DNA of 62,923 nt from Desulfobacteraceae bacterium (GTDB lineage Bacteria; Desulfobacterota; Desulfobacteria; Desulfobacterales; Desulfosarcinaceae): positions 1 through 62,923 of the forward strand of contig JABDIN010000062.1 in the NCBI GenBank assembly GCA_013003715.1, in the 5' to 3' direction. Each line of letters begins with the position of its first letter. Positions within the stretch are counted from its first letter, which is position 1. The notes under the pieces were generated by a model. That model ran no database searches. It saw only the letters and a list, made by a program, of their open reading frames with translations, and was not told where the DNA came from. A program made the translations under genes and the position numbers. This document shows, in pieces, positions 1 through 9,203 of the stretch.

Positions 1-474
1 ACCATGCAGCGTGATGGCATCGTATTGGTTGATGCCGACCGCTGTATCGGATGCGGATACTGCATTCTGGCTTGTCCATACCGGGCAAGGGTCATATACC
101 AGGACCAGATGGATTTTGAAGATGAACTTGAAGATAAATCCTTATCCACGACAGCGGAACGGGCCGGGACCTGCACCAAATGCGATTTTTGCAGAGAACG
201 CGTTGCCCTTGGCGTATCGAAAGGGTTGTTGCCGGGAAAGGATGCCGAGGCAACACCGTCCTGTGTGGTGAACTGCAGCGCCCAGGTACTATCGTTCGGA
301 GACCTGAACGACCCGGACAGCAATGTTTCGCGTTTATTGGAAGCACACAATGCCGTTTTGCTGGCTGAAGAAAAGGGAACCAAACCGCAAGTATACTATA
401 TCATCGACCATTGCGATGCCACTATTCGCAATGCGGAGTTGTGTCAATGCCAAGAACCCGATTCGACATCATAA
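1..474 (+). CDS. 4Fe-4S electron-transfer subunit (DmsB/PsrB/NrfC type), 5' truncated
   Basis: The frame is open to the first base of the window, so the true N-terminus lies upstream; the ATG at 4 is probably internal. The visible part has a four-cysteine ferredoxin motif (CIGCGYCILACPYRAR) and a second cluster set, CTKCDFC followed about 30 residues later by two more cysteines (SCVVNC). This pattern is typical of the four-cluster iron-sulfur subunits that pass electrons between a molybdopterin catalytic subunit and a membrane anchor. About one cluster domain is missing. The next gene encodes an NrfD-like anchor and overlaps this one by 28 bases, as expected for such a complex. The substrate (polysulfide, DMSO, tetrathionate or other) cannot be told without the catalytic subunit. 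Confidence 0.85.
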   Translation, partial: TMQRDGIVLVDADRCIGCGYCILACPYRARVIYQDQMDFEDELEDKSLSTTAERAGTCTKCDFCRERVALGVSKGLLPGKDAEATPSCVVNCSAQVLSFGDLNDPDSNVSRLLEAHNAVLLAEEKGTKPQVYYIIDHCDATIRNAELCQCQEPDSTS

Positions 475-1355
475 AACCCCAAAAAAAGAGTATATGGAAA
501 TTACCGGCTGTGGTGAATATGGCTGCCGGCCCCGCTGCCGCCGGGTACTTCCTTTTTTCAGCCGCTTTCGTCAGCCTTTTTGAGCCATTGGACGCCGCTA
601 TGATAAAACGTTTGTTTTCGATTGCGCCCATGGTGATGCTAATAGGCCTGTGGTCAATCATGCTGGAACTCGGAAAACCGCGCAATATGCGCCATACACT
701 ATCCAATTTGAAATCATCCTGGATGTCGCGAGAGGTGCTGGCCGCAGCTTTATTTTTAGGCCTCTGCCCGGCCGTAATTTTTTCAGTTGCGCCATCCGGG
801 TGGTTGCTGTGTGCCGCCGCCATCTCGGCATTGGCGTTTATCTTATCCCAGGGGATGCTGATGCAGCGATGTCTGGCTGTTACAACCTGGAACCGCCCGC
901 TCGTGGTTTTGTTTTTTTTCAGCTCTGCAATGGCTTCGGGATTTGCCCTATTTCAATTGGTGCTTCATTTGTCAGGACCTAGAGTACCGTCGGTTTTTTT
1001 TGGGATTGGTGTTGGTTGTGTTCTGTTGAACGCCGCCGTATGGGTAAAGCTCGCCCGGAGCCCCCTTGAGGCAATCCATGAAAGATTCCGGCCATCAATA
1101 GGATTAACCGTTTCAGTCGGCTTTGGCCATCTGGTACCGATTCTGGTGATCGTTTCCGGCCGGCTGCTACGCTTGCAAGGTTTTTCGGTCGAGGTAAATC
1201 TGCTGATGGTAACCGGTACCGTCGGCATCCTTGCGGGCACTGTCCTGCAAAAATATATTTTGATTCTGGATGGGTCCGTGGTGAACGGTGTAACTCTGCC
1301 GGTCGATATCGAAACTGTATCAAACAGGCTAACCTCGGATAATAGGCGAAAATGA
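447..1355 (+). CDS. NrfD/DmsC-like quinol-interacting membrane anchor
   Basis: About 302 residues with eight hydrophobic segments (roughly residues 21-44, 54-73, 95-113, 117-138, 150-174, then three more), the layout of PsrC/DmsC/NrfD anchors that exchange electrons with the quinone pool. ATG 447 is chosen because GGAG at 434-437 lies nine bases upstream; GTG 441 and ATG 411 are possible but lack a ribosome site. It overlaps the iron-sulfur subunit by 28 bases. Its stop overlaps the next start (ATGA, 1352-1355), which couples it translationally to a glycosyltransferase, an unusual neighbour for a respiratory anchor. Family assignment is from topology and context rather than signature residues. 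Confidence 0.75.
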   Translation: MPRTRFDIIKPQKKSIWKLPAVVNMAAGPAAAGYFLFSAAFVSLFEPLDAAMIKRLFSIAPMVMLIGLWSIMLELGKPRNMRHTLSNLKSSWMSREVLAAALFLGLCPAVIFSVAPSGWLLCAAAISALAFILSQGMLMQRCLAVTTWNRPLVVLFFFSSAMASGFALFQLVLHLSGPRVPSVFFGIGVGCVLLNAAVWVKLARSPLEAIHERFRPSIGLTVSVGFGHLVPILVIVSGRLLRLQGFSVEVNLLMVTGTVGILAGTVLQKYILILDGSVVNGVTLPVDIETVSNRLTSDNRRK

Positions 1356-2533
1356 AAATAGTACTATATGTAAACAGTTTTTTGCCGGAGTTGGGTGGCC
1401 GGGAAGTCGTGGTGCATTATCTGGCACGGGAATATAGACGCCTGGGGCACGATGTCCGTGTTCTGGGACCAGCCGGATGGTGGAAGCACCGAAAGCTTTG
1501 TTTCGGCTACCCCGTCCATCGCTGGCCGACACTCAGAGGGCATTTCCCCGAACAAGTCTATTCTGCACAATTGGGGTTGGATACCCTGATTTGGGGAGCG
1601 GATATCATCCATGCTCACAGCACTTACCCCAATGGGTATACAGTTGCATGCATGAACAAAAATAAACCGCTCGTCATTACGCCACACGGCGAGGATATCC
1701 ATGTCATCCCTGAAATCGGTTTCGGATTGCGCTTAAAACCGGAACTCGATGTCAAAATAAAGAAATCTTTGGAAAGCGCCCAACTTGTAACCGCTATCAG
1801 CAACAGCATTGTTGACAGCCTGAAGGTGGCCGGTGTCGATGAAAATAAAATAAGATTGATTCCCAACGGTATTGATATTGAGAGATTCCGCGGCCAGGCG
1901 GGCGGTATAAGGAAATGGTTGAATATCAGCGGCAGCGCACCTGTAATCATGACTGTGGGAAGGTACCACCCCCGAAAGGGACTTGAAATTTTACTCCGAT
2001 CCATGCCCCATGTGCTCAAGGATGTACCGGATGCCAAACTTGTCATTGTCGGTGACAGCAACGGGAAGCTGGAACCATTGGTCCGTGAGTTGTCTCTGAG
2101 GGAAAGCGTCCGGATCACAGGGGAAATAGGTTTTCCAGCGGTCAGCCGCGGCATGGAAAATGATAATAATGCCGTAGATAAGCTGGCCGGTGTGTACAGG
2201 GCCAGCAACGTGTATGTGTCTGCGGCAATGGAAGAAGGAGCGGAGGGGCTTTCCCTGGCCATGCTTGACGGCATGGCGGCAGGTCTGCCCATTGTGGCCA
2301 CTGCCATATCCGGAAACAAGGACTTGATAGAATCCGGCATCAACGGTTTGCTTGTGCCACCGGCAGATCCCGTCGCCCTGGCCCGAGGCATTGCTGAAAT
2401 CCTGAGAAACAGGCCATTGGCGGTCCAATGCGGGCAAAACAATCTGCAAACCGCCAAGCCCTATAGTTGGACAGCCGTGGCCCATCAATATTTAAGGGTA
2501 TATCAAGAGGCGATTCGGCAAGCAGACCGGTGA
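1352..2533 (+). CDS. GT4-family glycosyltransferase (GT-B fold)
   Basis: A 393-residue retaining GT-B glycosyltransferase predicted to add a sugar from a nucleotide donor to a growing lipid-linked glycan on the cytoplasmic face. The N-terminal Rossmann half has the glycine-rich FLPELGGREVVVHYLA stretch and HGEDIHV. The C-terminal half starts near TVGRYHPRKGLEILL and carries the donor-binding EEGAEGLSLAMLDGMAAG segment, the EX7E-like region of family 4, followed by GLPIVAT. The start is fixed by the ATGA overlap with the NrfD-like gene. It is the first gene of the polysaccharide locus. Sugar specificity cannot be read from sequence. Confidence 0.88.
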   Translation: MKIVLYVNSFLPELGGREVVVHYLAREYRRLGHDVRVLGPAGWWKHRKLCFGYPVHRWPTLRGHFPEQVYSAQLGLDTLIWGADIIHAHSTYPNGYTVACMNKNKPLVITPHGEDIHVIPEIGFGLRLKPELDVKIKKSLESAQLVTAISNSIVDSLKVAGVDENKIRLIPNGIDIERFRGQAGGIRKWLNISGSAPVIMTVGRYHPRKGLEILLRSMPHVLKDVPDAKLVIVGDSNGKLEPLVRELSLRESVRITGEIGFPAVSRGMENDNNAVDKLAGVYRASNVYVSAAMEEGAEGLSLAMLDGMAAGLPIVATAISGNKDLIESGINGLLVPPADPVALARGIAEILRNRPLAVQCGQNNLQTAKPYSWTAVAHQYLRVYQEAIRQADR

Positions 2534-2632
2534 CGTTTAACGAGACATCCATGCCGGCAATTGATAATACGATGTTTAAAATCCCGGTAAGATTTTTACC
2601 CAATGCTATCCTGTTAAAAGGGATTGTTCACC

Positions 2633-3568
2633 TTGAAATATGAAGAAGTAAAAGTCGAAAAGCCCATTTTCATAATCGGGGCACCAAGGAGCGGCACCAC
2701 GCTCATCGCCGATTTGATCGCTTTTCATGAGGATTTGGGCTGGTTCTCTAACTATTTTGCAGCGCATCGGAAATATCCGGCGGTATCCATCCTGAACCGT
2801 TTGGTCGATATCCCGAAAATCGGGCATTTACTCAGGGGAAAGGAAGTTCACCGCAAGAGGGACAAATTTAAAGAGAAACTACCGTACCCCAGAGAGGCCT
2901 ATTCCATCTGGGACCTTTATACCAGGCCCGATTTTTCCAAAGATTATCTCATGGGCCAGAAACCGTCCGGGGATGAAAAAAGAAATATTACCGGAGTGAT
3001 TCACAAGGTTCTCGGGTATCAATGCAAAAATAGATTTTTCAACAAAATGACCGGTCCGGCACGGATAGGCTATCTTTCAGGACTATTTCCGGATGCCTGC
3101 TATGTTCATATCATCAGGGATCCGAGAGCCGTGGTTTCATCATTGTTAAAAGTGAATTTCTGGGTAAGGAACGGCGGGTTGGATGCCCCCTGGTGGCAAA
3201 ATGGATTGAGGGAAGAATATCTGAATGTGTGGAAAGACAGTGGCAGAAATCCTGCTGTTCTGGCGGCGGTTCAATGGCGTCAGATCATCGAAAACGCTAG
3301 GCACGAAACAGGCTTTGGGACCCATGAGAGGAAAAAATACATAGAAATTAAGTACGAGACTTTTTTGGAAGATCCGGAAAACACAATCAACGAGATCTTG
3401 AAATTCTGTGGATTGACGAAATCGAACAAAGTTTATGAAAACTTGAAAAAACGGGTAAGAATCAAAAACATGAATTACAAGTTTCATGACAATCTATCCC
3501 ATGAGGATATTGATGCTGTTGAATCGGTTACAAGATTTGTATCAAAAAAGTTGGGCTATCAATTTTAA
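2633..3568 (+). CDS. Sulfotransferase family protein 1
   Basis: About 311 residues. The PAPS 5'-phosphosulfate-binding loop is IIGAPRSGTT near residues 13-22, and the 3'-phosphate-binding motif IIRDPRAVVSSLL lies about 150 residues later, both classical for PAPS-dependent sulfotransferases. It likely transfers sulfate to a hydroxyl or amine of a glycan intermediate in the cytoplasm. TTG 2633 is preferred over TTG 2624 because AAAAGGGA (2616-2623) sits nine bases upstream of it. It lies 99 bases after the first glycosyltransferase and 61 before the second, in the same direction. It is the first of six sulfotransferases in the locus and is not an obvious recent duplicate of any other. The acceptor is unknown. 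Confidence 0.88.
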   Translation: MKYEEVKVEKPIFIIGAPRSGTTLIADLIAFHEDLGWFSNYFAAHRKYPAVSILNRLVDIPKIGHLLRGKEVHRKRDKFKEKLPYPREAYSIWDLYTRPDFSKDYLMGQKPSGDEKRNITGVIHKVLGYQCKNRFFNKMTGPARIGYLSGLFPDACYVHIIRDPRAVVSSLLKVNFWVRNGGLDAPWWQNGLREEYLNVWKDSGRNPAVLAAVQWRQIIENARHETGFGTHERKKYIEIKYETFLEDPENTINEILKFCGLTKSNKVYENLKKRVRIKNMNYKFHDNLSHEDIDAVESVTRFVSKKLGYQF

Positions 3569-3629
3569 ATCTGTCAATCAGTTTTTAAACCAGTTGAAAT
3601 CATATGTGCACGGTTAGGAATCCAGCAAG

Positions 3630-4799
3630 TTGAATAATTTTTTAGATACCAGCACAAAACAGAGCAGTGTTTTATGGGTAATTGACGGTTCGCTTAAGGA
3701 CCAGTTGCATAAAAATGCTCGGCTGAAACCAGCAATGGAATTGGTTAAATCCGGTTGGAAGGTCCGGATGATTACCTCCGGCACTCCAGATGACTCCGAG
3801 CATCTTCCCATTACTTTTATGAAAATTCCATGGCCGAACATATACTTATTTGGTGTTATTGGCTACTACCTGAAAACTATTAGCCTTCTTCTGTCAGGGA
3901 AAATTAAAACAGATATCCTTTTTTTCCAGATGGACTCTTTTGCATTCATTTTGCTGGTAATTCCTATTTGGCAGAAGATTACAAATAAACAGAAGTACAG
4001 GGTAGTAGTGGATTATCGAAGTTTACCCATGGATACCCAATCTTTAAAAGGCAAATTGCGAAGTGCCGCATTCTATCTGGGAGTATTTATAACCAAATAT
4101 TTAGATGTAAAAATTACGGCCATTACTGCTCAATTGTCTGAGGCTCTGAAAGTCAGAAGAGAACAACTTATAGGTTTATGGCCGTCCGGTGCCGAACTTG
4201 ACGATTTTTCAGATTGTTATGGAAAGCGTCGCTGGCCCGAAAAGAATGAGCCAATCCGTTTGATATATCTCGGGGTTTTAACTGAGGAAAGAAATTTGAT
4301 TTCAGTTATCAAAGCCGCAGGCATGGCAAAGATGAAAGGAACTAACCTGACCGTGGATATTGTCGGGAGCGGACCACAGAAAGAGGATCTAAAAAAACGG
4401 GTGAGAAAAAATAGATACGATTTTATAAATATTCACGGTCCATATCCTTATCATTCCGTCCCTGACCTATTATCACAATATGACATCGGAATTTTGCCGT
4501 TTCCAGATGTACCTAAAATGAATGTTTCCAGCGCCATCAAGATGTTTGAATACATGGCGGCCGGAATGCCGGTCCTTGCCACCAGGATTCAAGCACATAC
4601 AAATGTGTTCAAGGACATGGAATTTGTATTCTGGTGTGCTGAAACACCTGAATCCATGGCAAAGGCCATAAAGAAGGCTGACAGGTCAAAAGAATCACTT
4701 CCTACGTTTGGTAAAAATGCAAAAGATTATTCCCGTAATTGGAGCTGGGAAAAGTCTGCCAAAGAACTCTCAATAGCGCTGAGAAGAATAACTACGTGA
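3630..4799 (+). CDS. GT4-like glycosyltransferase 2
   Basis: A 389-residue GT-B protein. The N-terminal half opens with VLWVIDGSLKD and contains a hydrophobic stretch around YLFGVIGYYLKTISLLLSG that may dock on the membrane. The C-terminal domain begins near LIYLGVLTEERNLISVIKAA and has VDIVGSGPQKEDL and SSAIKMFEYMAAGMPVLATR, the acidic donor-binding region of family 4. Start is TTG 3630 with GGAA nine bases upstream; no better in-frame start is near. The stop overlaps the next ATG by one base (TGATG), so it is co-transcribed and probably co-translated with the next glycosyltransferase. Codons are more A/T-rich than in the flanking redox and transport genes. Confidence 0.85.
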   Translation: MNNFLDTSTKQSSVLWVIDGSLKDQLHKNARLKPAMELVKSGWKVRMITSGTPDDSEHLPITFMKIPWPNIYLFGVIGYYLKTISLLLSGKIKTDILFFQMDSFAFILLVIPIWQKITNKQKYRVVVDYRSLPMDTQSLKGKLRSAAFYLGVFITKYLDVKITAITAQLSEALKVRREQLIGLWPSGAELDDFSDCYGKRRWPEKNEPIRLIYLGVLTEERNLISVIKAAGMAKMKGTNLTVDIVGSGPQKEDLKKRVRKNRYDFINIHGPYPYHSVPDLLSQYDIGILPFPDVPKMNVSSAIKMFEYMAAGMPVLATRIQAHTNVFKDMEFVFWCAETPESMAKAIKKADRSKESLPTFGKNAKDYSRNWSWEKSAKELSIALRRITT

Positions 4800-5917
4800 T
4801 GAAAAAAAATAGAATATGTATCATTACACCTGTTCACTGGACGCATGGTATGGGCGGAATTGAATATCAGGTTAAACTATTGGTGGAAAACCTTGTAAAG
4901 CATAAAGATACTCAGGTCACCTATTTATCCCGGAAGTTAAACCGCCAATTCACATCACCGCACTATGACTTGATCCAAATATCAAGGGAATCCATATTTC
5001 AACGTTCCGGTTTTTTTATGGACACCCTGAAGCTATTGAGACTACTTAGGAAACTTGATCCGGATGTGATATATGAAAACGGCGGGTGTGCCTATACCGG
5101 TATTGCCGCCTATCATGCTAAAAAAAACGGCTGCAAAATGATCTGGCACATTGCCAGTGACAATGAACTGGAGAATCGGCGACCATGGTCTCGCCTGAAA
5201 CCCCATAAGCTTATTGAAAATAAAATGCTGGAATGGGGAATCAGAAACGCGGATGTGATCATCGCACAATCCGAGATTCAGAAAAAAATTGTTGCGCAGC
5301 GAAATCAAAAGGCCGCCATTCACCTGGTCCGTAATTTTCACCCCTCACCGGAAATAGGCGAGAGTTGCGAAAAATCCAATCAAATCGTCTGGGTTGCCAA
5401 CTTTAAGAAACTCAAACAACCGGAAGTGTATCTTGAATTGGCCGAGAGCCTGGCCCACCGGGGTATCGATGCCCAATGCCTGATGATCGGCGCTCCGACA
5501 GCCTATCCCAAAGGCTACCAAAACGATCTGGAGAAGCGGATTCGTAAAATCGACAATCTGAAATACCTCGGCAAGTTGCCCATCGCCCAGGTAAACCAGG
5601 TCATCGCCGCAAGCAAATTGTTCATCAATACCAGTAAATGGGAAGGATTTCCCAATACGCTTATCCAGTCCTGGATGCGAAAAACCCCGGTGGTCAGCCT
5701 CAATTGTGATCCTGACCATGTACTCCAGGAGCACCATTGTGGTGTACTGTCCGGGACCCCGCGGAAATTGGTAGAGGATGTCATAACCTTGCTAGGCAAT
5801 GACGAGCAAAGGGAAGCTATGGGGGAAAATGCATACGATTATGCCATGCGTTGCCATTCCCTTGAGAACTTGAGGTATCTTGAACGCATACTGCTTGGAG
5901 TCCAAGAGCAAACATAA
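4799..5917 (+). CDS. GT4-family glycosyltransferase 3
   Basis: About 372 residues. The N-terminus has ITPVHWTHGMGGIEYQVKLL, the acceptor-side glycine-rich loop of family 4 transferases. The C-terminal half has VWVANFKKLKQPEVYLELA and SKWEGFPNTLIQSWMRKTPV, a good match to the E-G-F-x-N donor-binding motif. ATG 4799 is chosen because it overlaps the preceding stop; the frame extends upstream to 4739 only inside the neighbour's coding region. The stop overlaps the next gene (TAATG at 5915-5919). The three genes from 3630 to 7218 form a tight overlap block of two transferases and a polymerase/ligase-like protein, suggesting they build and polymerise one repeat unit. Confidence 0.87.
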   Translation: MKKNRICIITPVHWTHGMGGIEYQVKLLVENLVKHKDTQVTYLSRKLNRQFTSPHYDLIQISRESIFQRSGFFMDTLKLLRLLRKLDPDVIYENGGCAYTGIAAYHAKKNGCKMIWHIASDNELENRRPWSRLKPHKLIENKMLEWGIRNADVIIAQSEIQKKIVAQRNQKAAIHLVRNFHPSPEIGESCEKSNQIVWVANFKKLKQPEVYLELAESLAHRGIDAQCLMIGAPTAYPKGYQNDLEKRIRKIDNLKYLGKLPIAQVNQVIAASKLFINTSKWEGFPNTLIQSWMRKTPVVSLNCDPDHVLQEHHCGVLSGTPRKLVEDVITLLGNDEQREAMGENAYDYAMRCHSLENLRYLERILLGVQEQT

Positions 5918-7218
5918 TGCTGAAAATAATATACCTCTATCTCGTCTATGTTTTTACCCATCGCATGTTTGTCGAATATGGTTTCCTGCCCGATTCCGCG
6001 AAATGGATGGTGGACATGTTTTCCATTGCCCTGATACCGACTATTCTCGTCAAATTCGCCATAAAAAAGCGGTTTTCAGCGAGACCCGGGTATCTGTATA
6101 TTTTTCTGATGACCCTTGTGGTTGTAGCTGTTAGCGCCGTTGTAAACCAGTCAAGTGCTTCAGCCTTGATATTGGGTTTCAGGCATCATTTCAAATATCT
6201 CCCCTTTTTTATGTTACCCCTGGTTCATGATTTTTCCGAAGGTGAAATAAGGAAGATATTCATGTTATTGTGTGGTATTTCTCTTCTCCAGTTTCCTGTA
6301 ACCTTATTGCAGCGGTTTGTGTGGTTTTCACATGTAACTACAGGAGATGTAGTGGGCGGTACGGTTGGTTCATCAGGAGTGATTTCAGTGATTCTTGTGT
6401 TAGCCATCACTATTATATATTCTTCATTTTTAGCAAAACATATTACACGGGGAAAGATGTTGCTTCTTTCCGCATTAATGTTTATCCCGACTACCATCAA
6501 TGAGACAAAAGCAACTTTAATATTACTTCCCATGAGCTTGATTATCACTACACTACTATTCGGAGATAAAAACATACTGCTCAAATTCAAAAAAATATTC
6601 TTTTACTCTTTAGTGATCATGGTTCTTTCTGCATCCTTCATTTATATTTACGATGTGCTGTATGGCTCAAAGTTTCAGCGGTCTTTCATTGACTACATAG
6701 TTCAGGAAAAAGAAGGGCGAGGGTATCTATACTATGGTGATGAAAGAGCAACGGAAAGGATTGAAGAGGGTTATCGCATCGGCCGAATTGATAGTATTAC
6801 CATGGCTTTTAAAAACATTTCCAAAGACACTGGCCGTTTGTTTTTTGGTATTGGAGTTGGTAATGCGCTTACATCAAAGATTGCTTTCTTAAAAACATCT
6901 AATGAAGAGATTCAAGAATTCTTCCCGGACATGACAACAATAGCAAATGTGCTATGGGAATTGGGTATTATTGGTCTAATTTTACAAGGAACATTATTAT
7001 ATTTCATTTTCAGTGATGCCTTTGTGATGCGGGTCAATAAAGATTTCATAGGAGATTTATGTCTTGGTTGGTGCAGTGTCGTTTGCATTATGATTATGGT
7101 ATTATTCTACCTGAATATTTTTCATGCCGATGCTTTGAATACAACTTTCTGGTTGTTGAGCGGCATTGTTGTTTCCAAAAGCTATCAATTCAAAACCAAA
7201 ACACAAGGACTCCGATAG
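5917..7218 (+). CDS. O-antigen ligase/Wzy polymerase-like membrane protein
   Basis: A 433-residue polytopic membrane protein with roughly ten to eleven hydrophobic segments and a large loop between about residues 250 and 330 that contains many charged residues. This topology, with the long periplasmic loop in the second half, is characteristic of the Wzy polymerase/WaaL ligase superfamily, which joins lipid-linked oligosaccharide units or transfers polymer in the periplasm. The arginine-rich loop (ERATERIEEGYRIGRIDS) is consistent with that. Start overlaps the upstream transferase stop. Sequence conservation in this family is weak, so polymerase versus ligase cannot be separated; the locus context favours polymerase. 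Confidence 0.75.
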   Translation: MLKIIYLYLVYVFTHRMFVEYGFLPDSAKWMVDMFSIALIPTILVKFAIKKRFSARPGYLYIFLMTLVVVAVSAVVNQSSASALILGFRHHFKYLPFFMLPLVHDFSEGEIRKIFMLLCGISLLQFPVTLLQRFVWFSHVTTGDVVGGTVGSSGVISVILVLAITIIYSSFLAKHITRGKMLLLSALMFIPTTINETKATLILLPMSLIITTLLFGDKNILLKFKKIFFYSLVIMVLSASFIYIYDVLYGSKFQRSFIDYIVQEKEGRGYLYYGDERATERIEEGYRIGRIDSITMAFKNISKDTGRLFFGIGVGNALTSKIAFLKTSNEEIQEFFPDMTTIANVLWELGIIGLILQGTLLYFIFSDAFVMRVNKDFIGDLCLGWCSVVCIMIMVLFYLNIFHADALNTTFWLLSGIVVSKSYQFKTKTQGLR

Positions 7219-7220
7219 AA

Positions 7221-8042
7221 ATGACCTCACCAAAAATAAAAAAGATTAAAAAAAAAATTATTAGGAAATCATACACTATCCAAAAAAAAATAGTTTTGGG
7301 GTTTAAGGAGCCATATAGTGACACATTGCCTGTTTTTATCTTGGGGTGCGGGCGATCTGGAACTACAATGATGTTGGATATTTTTCACCGCGACACACGC
7401 ATCGAAACTCTCGGGGAAAAGGATACTAAAATAGCCGGTAAAAATTTTATGCTACATTATAATAAAATAGGACCGGCTATCAGGGCTTCAAAAGCACCGA
7501 TTCTGGTAATGAAGCCTATCCTCAATTCATTCGATGCGAAAAAACTTTTAACACAATACGAAAAGGCCGTGGTTCTTTGGATTGTGCGGGATTATCGGGA
7601 TATGATTGCATCAAGTATGAAAAAATTTGGAGATAGGGTGGCCGCATATATCAGAAACTTTATCATGCATGATAAAGGTGACAATTGGATTGTTTCCGGG
7701 ATGAAACCTGAAACAAAAAAACATCTGAAGACATTAGAGTTCGGTACTTTTTCTGATATTGATTGGATGGGTTTGGTTTGGTGGAGTGTAAATCAAACCG
7801 TACTTTCAGATGGTTTGGATAGATATGAAGGGTTCCATCTAGTGAATTATGAAAGTTTTGTAAACGATGAAGATGCCCTAAAAAAAATATACGGTATACT
7901 TGGGCTTGACTTAAAATTGTCGGGCAGTAAACTTGTTCATTCCAAGTCCATTGGTAAGGGGCACTATGTTAAAATGAATTCTGTGGTGGATGGGATGTGT
8001 TGCGAACTCATAGAAAAACTTTCTGGGCTCTTTATGAAATAG
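7221..8042 (+). CDS. Sulfotransferase family protein 2
   Basis: About 273 residues. It has the P-loop FILGCGRSGTTMMLDIF, starting near residue 36, and the second PAPS-binding motif WIVRDYRDMIASSM about 80 residues later. A basic, lysine-rich N-terminus of about 30 residues precedes the P-loop. ATG 7221 is chosen since it starts two bases after the stop of the Wzy-like gene; upstream codons overlap that gene. It probably sulfates a glycan intermediate. The gene is markedly A+T-rich compared with the right half of the window, as is the next one. The acceptor is unknown and there is no signal peptide, so it is expected to be cytoplasmic. Confidence 0.86.
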   Translation: MTSPKIKKIKKKIIRKSYTIQKKIVLGFKEPYSDTLPVFILGCGRSGTTMMLDIFHRDTRIETLGEKDTKIAGKNFMLHYNKIGPAIRASKAPILVMKPILNSFDAKKLLTQYEKAVVLWIVRDYRDMIASSMKKFGDRVAAYIRNFIMHDKGDNWIVSGMKPETKKHLKTLEFGTFSDIDWMGLVWWSVNQTVLSDGLDRYEGFHLVNYESFVNDEDALKKIYGILGLDLKLSGSKLVHSKSIGKGHYVKMNSVVDGMCCELIEKLSGLFMK

Positions 8043-8121
8043 ATAATAAAGAAATTGAGAATTGGTAAAAATTAATACCTTTGTTCTATATATCCAATTG
8101 TGAAGGACCATAATTGCAATC

Positions 8122-8901
8122 ATGAATAGATTTATTTTATTAGGCACACAAAGAACTGGAAGTAGCGCACTTGCCAAATTAATTAATTTGCATCCGACTA
8201 TTCTATGCGGGCTTGAATGGACTCAAAAAGTGAGTCGGAAGAAAAAAATAAGTGCGACAGCAAACCTTCTTTCGGCAAATTTTCAAAGCCTTAATGGCTT
8301 TCATAAAGAATACGTGGATAAAAAGTACTCTAATTCTGCTAAGTTAAAATGGATAGGCTTTAAAACTTTATTCAGTTCTTCCAACAAGTGGATCATTCAT
8401 CCGCGTTATTCAATTGCCTTGTGGGTCGACCAATTGAAAGAACACTTAGAATGGTTGAAATCCAATCGCGATATTCATATTATCCATATCGTTAGAAATC
8501 ATAATTTAGAATGGTTAAAATCACTTTTTTTGGCGAAAACAACAATGTTATACTCAGGCAAGAAATATCCAAAGGGATTTACCGTCGCCATAGATACGAA
8601 GCAGGCAATATATAGATTGAAATCGAAAAATTGGATAGATAGGTGCATCAGCACTTTAGACGCATCAAATCCTTACTGCCTGTTAACGTATGAAGAATTT
8701 AAATCTAACAATGTTGAAACGGCAAAGAAGGTTGCTAATTTTTTAAATTGCAATGATAAAATTGAAATTGAATATTTTGATGCAGTCAAACAATCAAAAG
8801 GCGACGCAAAGGATTACATCAGCAACTATTCTCAGCTTTTTGAGGCGCTTCAGCAGCGGAAGCTGTTGTTTTCCGATAATGATCATCACGAACGAAGCTG
8901 A
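8122..8901 (+). CDS. Sulfotransferase-like protein 3 (Stf0/NodH-like)
   Basis: A 259-residue protein opening directly with the P-loop FILLGTQRTGSSALAKL (residues 4-20), a variant with G-S-S instead of G-T-T as in Stf0/NodH-type sulfotransferases. A second segment, IHIVRNHNLEWLKSL, matches the position of the 3'-phosphate-binding motif. The LTYEEFKSN segment matches the conserved tyrosine-glutamate region of the fold. It follows sulfotransferase 2 after 79 bases and ends the first plus-strand gene run before a 302-base gap. The coding sequence is strongly A+T-rich with many AAA/AAT codons. Function in glycan sulfation is inferred from the fold and neighbours. Confidence 0.75.
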   Translation: MNRFILLGTQRTGSSALAKLINLHPTILCGLEWTQKVSRKKKISATANLLSANFQSLNGFHKEYVDKKYSNSAKLKWIGFKTLFSSSNKWIIHPRYSIALWVDQLKEHLEWLKSNRDIHIIHIVRNHNLEWLKSLFLAKTTMLYSGKKYPKGFTVAIDTKQAIYRLKSKNWIDRCISTLDASNPYCLLTYEEFKSNNVETAKKVANFLNCNDKIEIEYFDAVKQSKGDAKDYISNYSQLFEALQQRKLLFSDNDHHERS

Positions 8902-9203
8902 AATTTTCAAATATTTACAAATCGGTATGGTGTGGCTAGTGATTTTTTAGCTTGAAATGATAGTTTATATGAACAAATAAGCTTCACAGGTGCGAAAAAA
9001 TTGGTACAGCTTGTCAAAAAATATGCACATGGTATCCAGTTCTTTATTGTTTTAAACCTTACACATAGAGTTTGGAAAACCATATTGTCTTGAAATTATT
9101 CGGCTTATCGGTTAGTGGACTTTTCATTGGCATAAATTTGGCATATGCAGTAGAATGTAAAACGGTTGTAAATTTATTAAAATATCCCAATTGAGGTACA
9201 CCC
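8902..9203. other. Intergenic region upstream of the exported beta-helix gene
   Basis: About 302 A+T-rich bases without a convincing gene. It contains a candidate sigma-54 promoter at 9128-9142 and the ribosome site GAGGT at 9193-9197 for the following gene. No terminator hairpin with a T run was found after the upstream sulfotransferase, so read-through is possible. Confidence 0.6.
9128..9142 (+). promoter_or_regulatory. Candidate sigma-54 (-24/-12) promoter
   Basis: TGGCATAAATTTGGC has the invariant GG and GC dinucleotides exactly 12 bases apart and matches TGGCA of the -24 box and three of four bases of TTGC. It lies 61 bases upstream of ATG 9204. A sigma-54 activator is encoded at 32870 in this window, but a link is inference. 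The match is good but not perfect. Confidence 0.45.
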
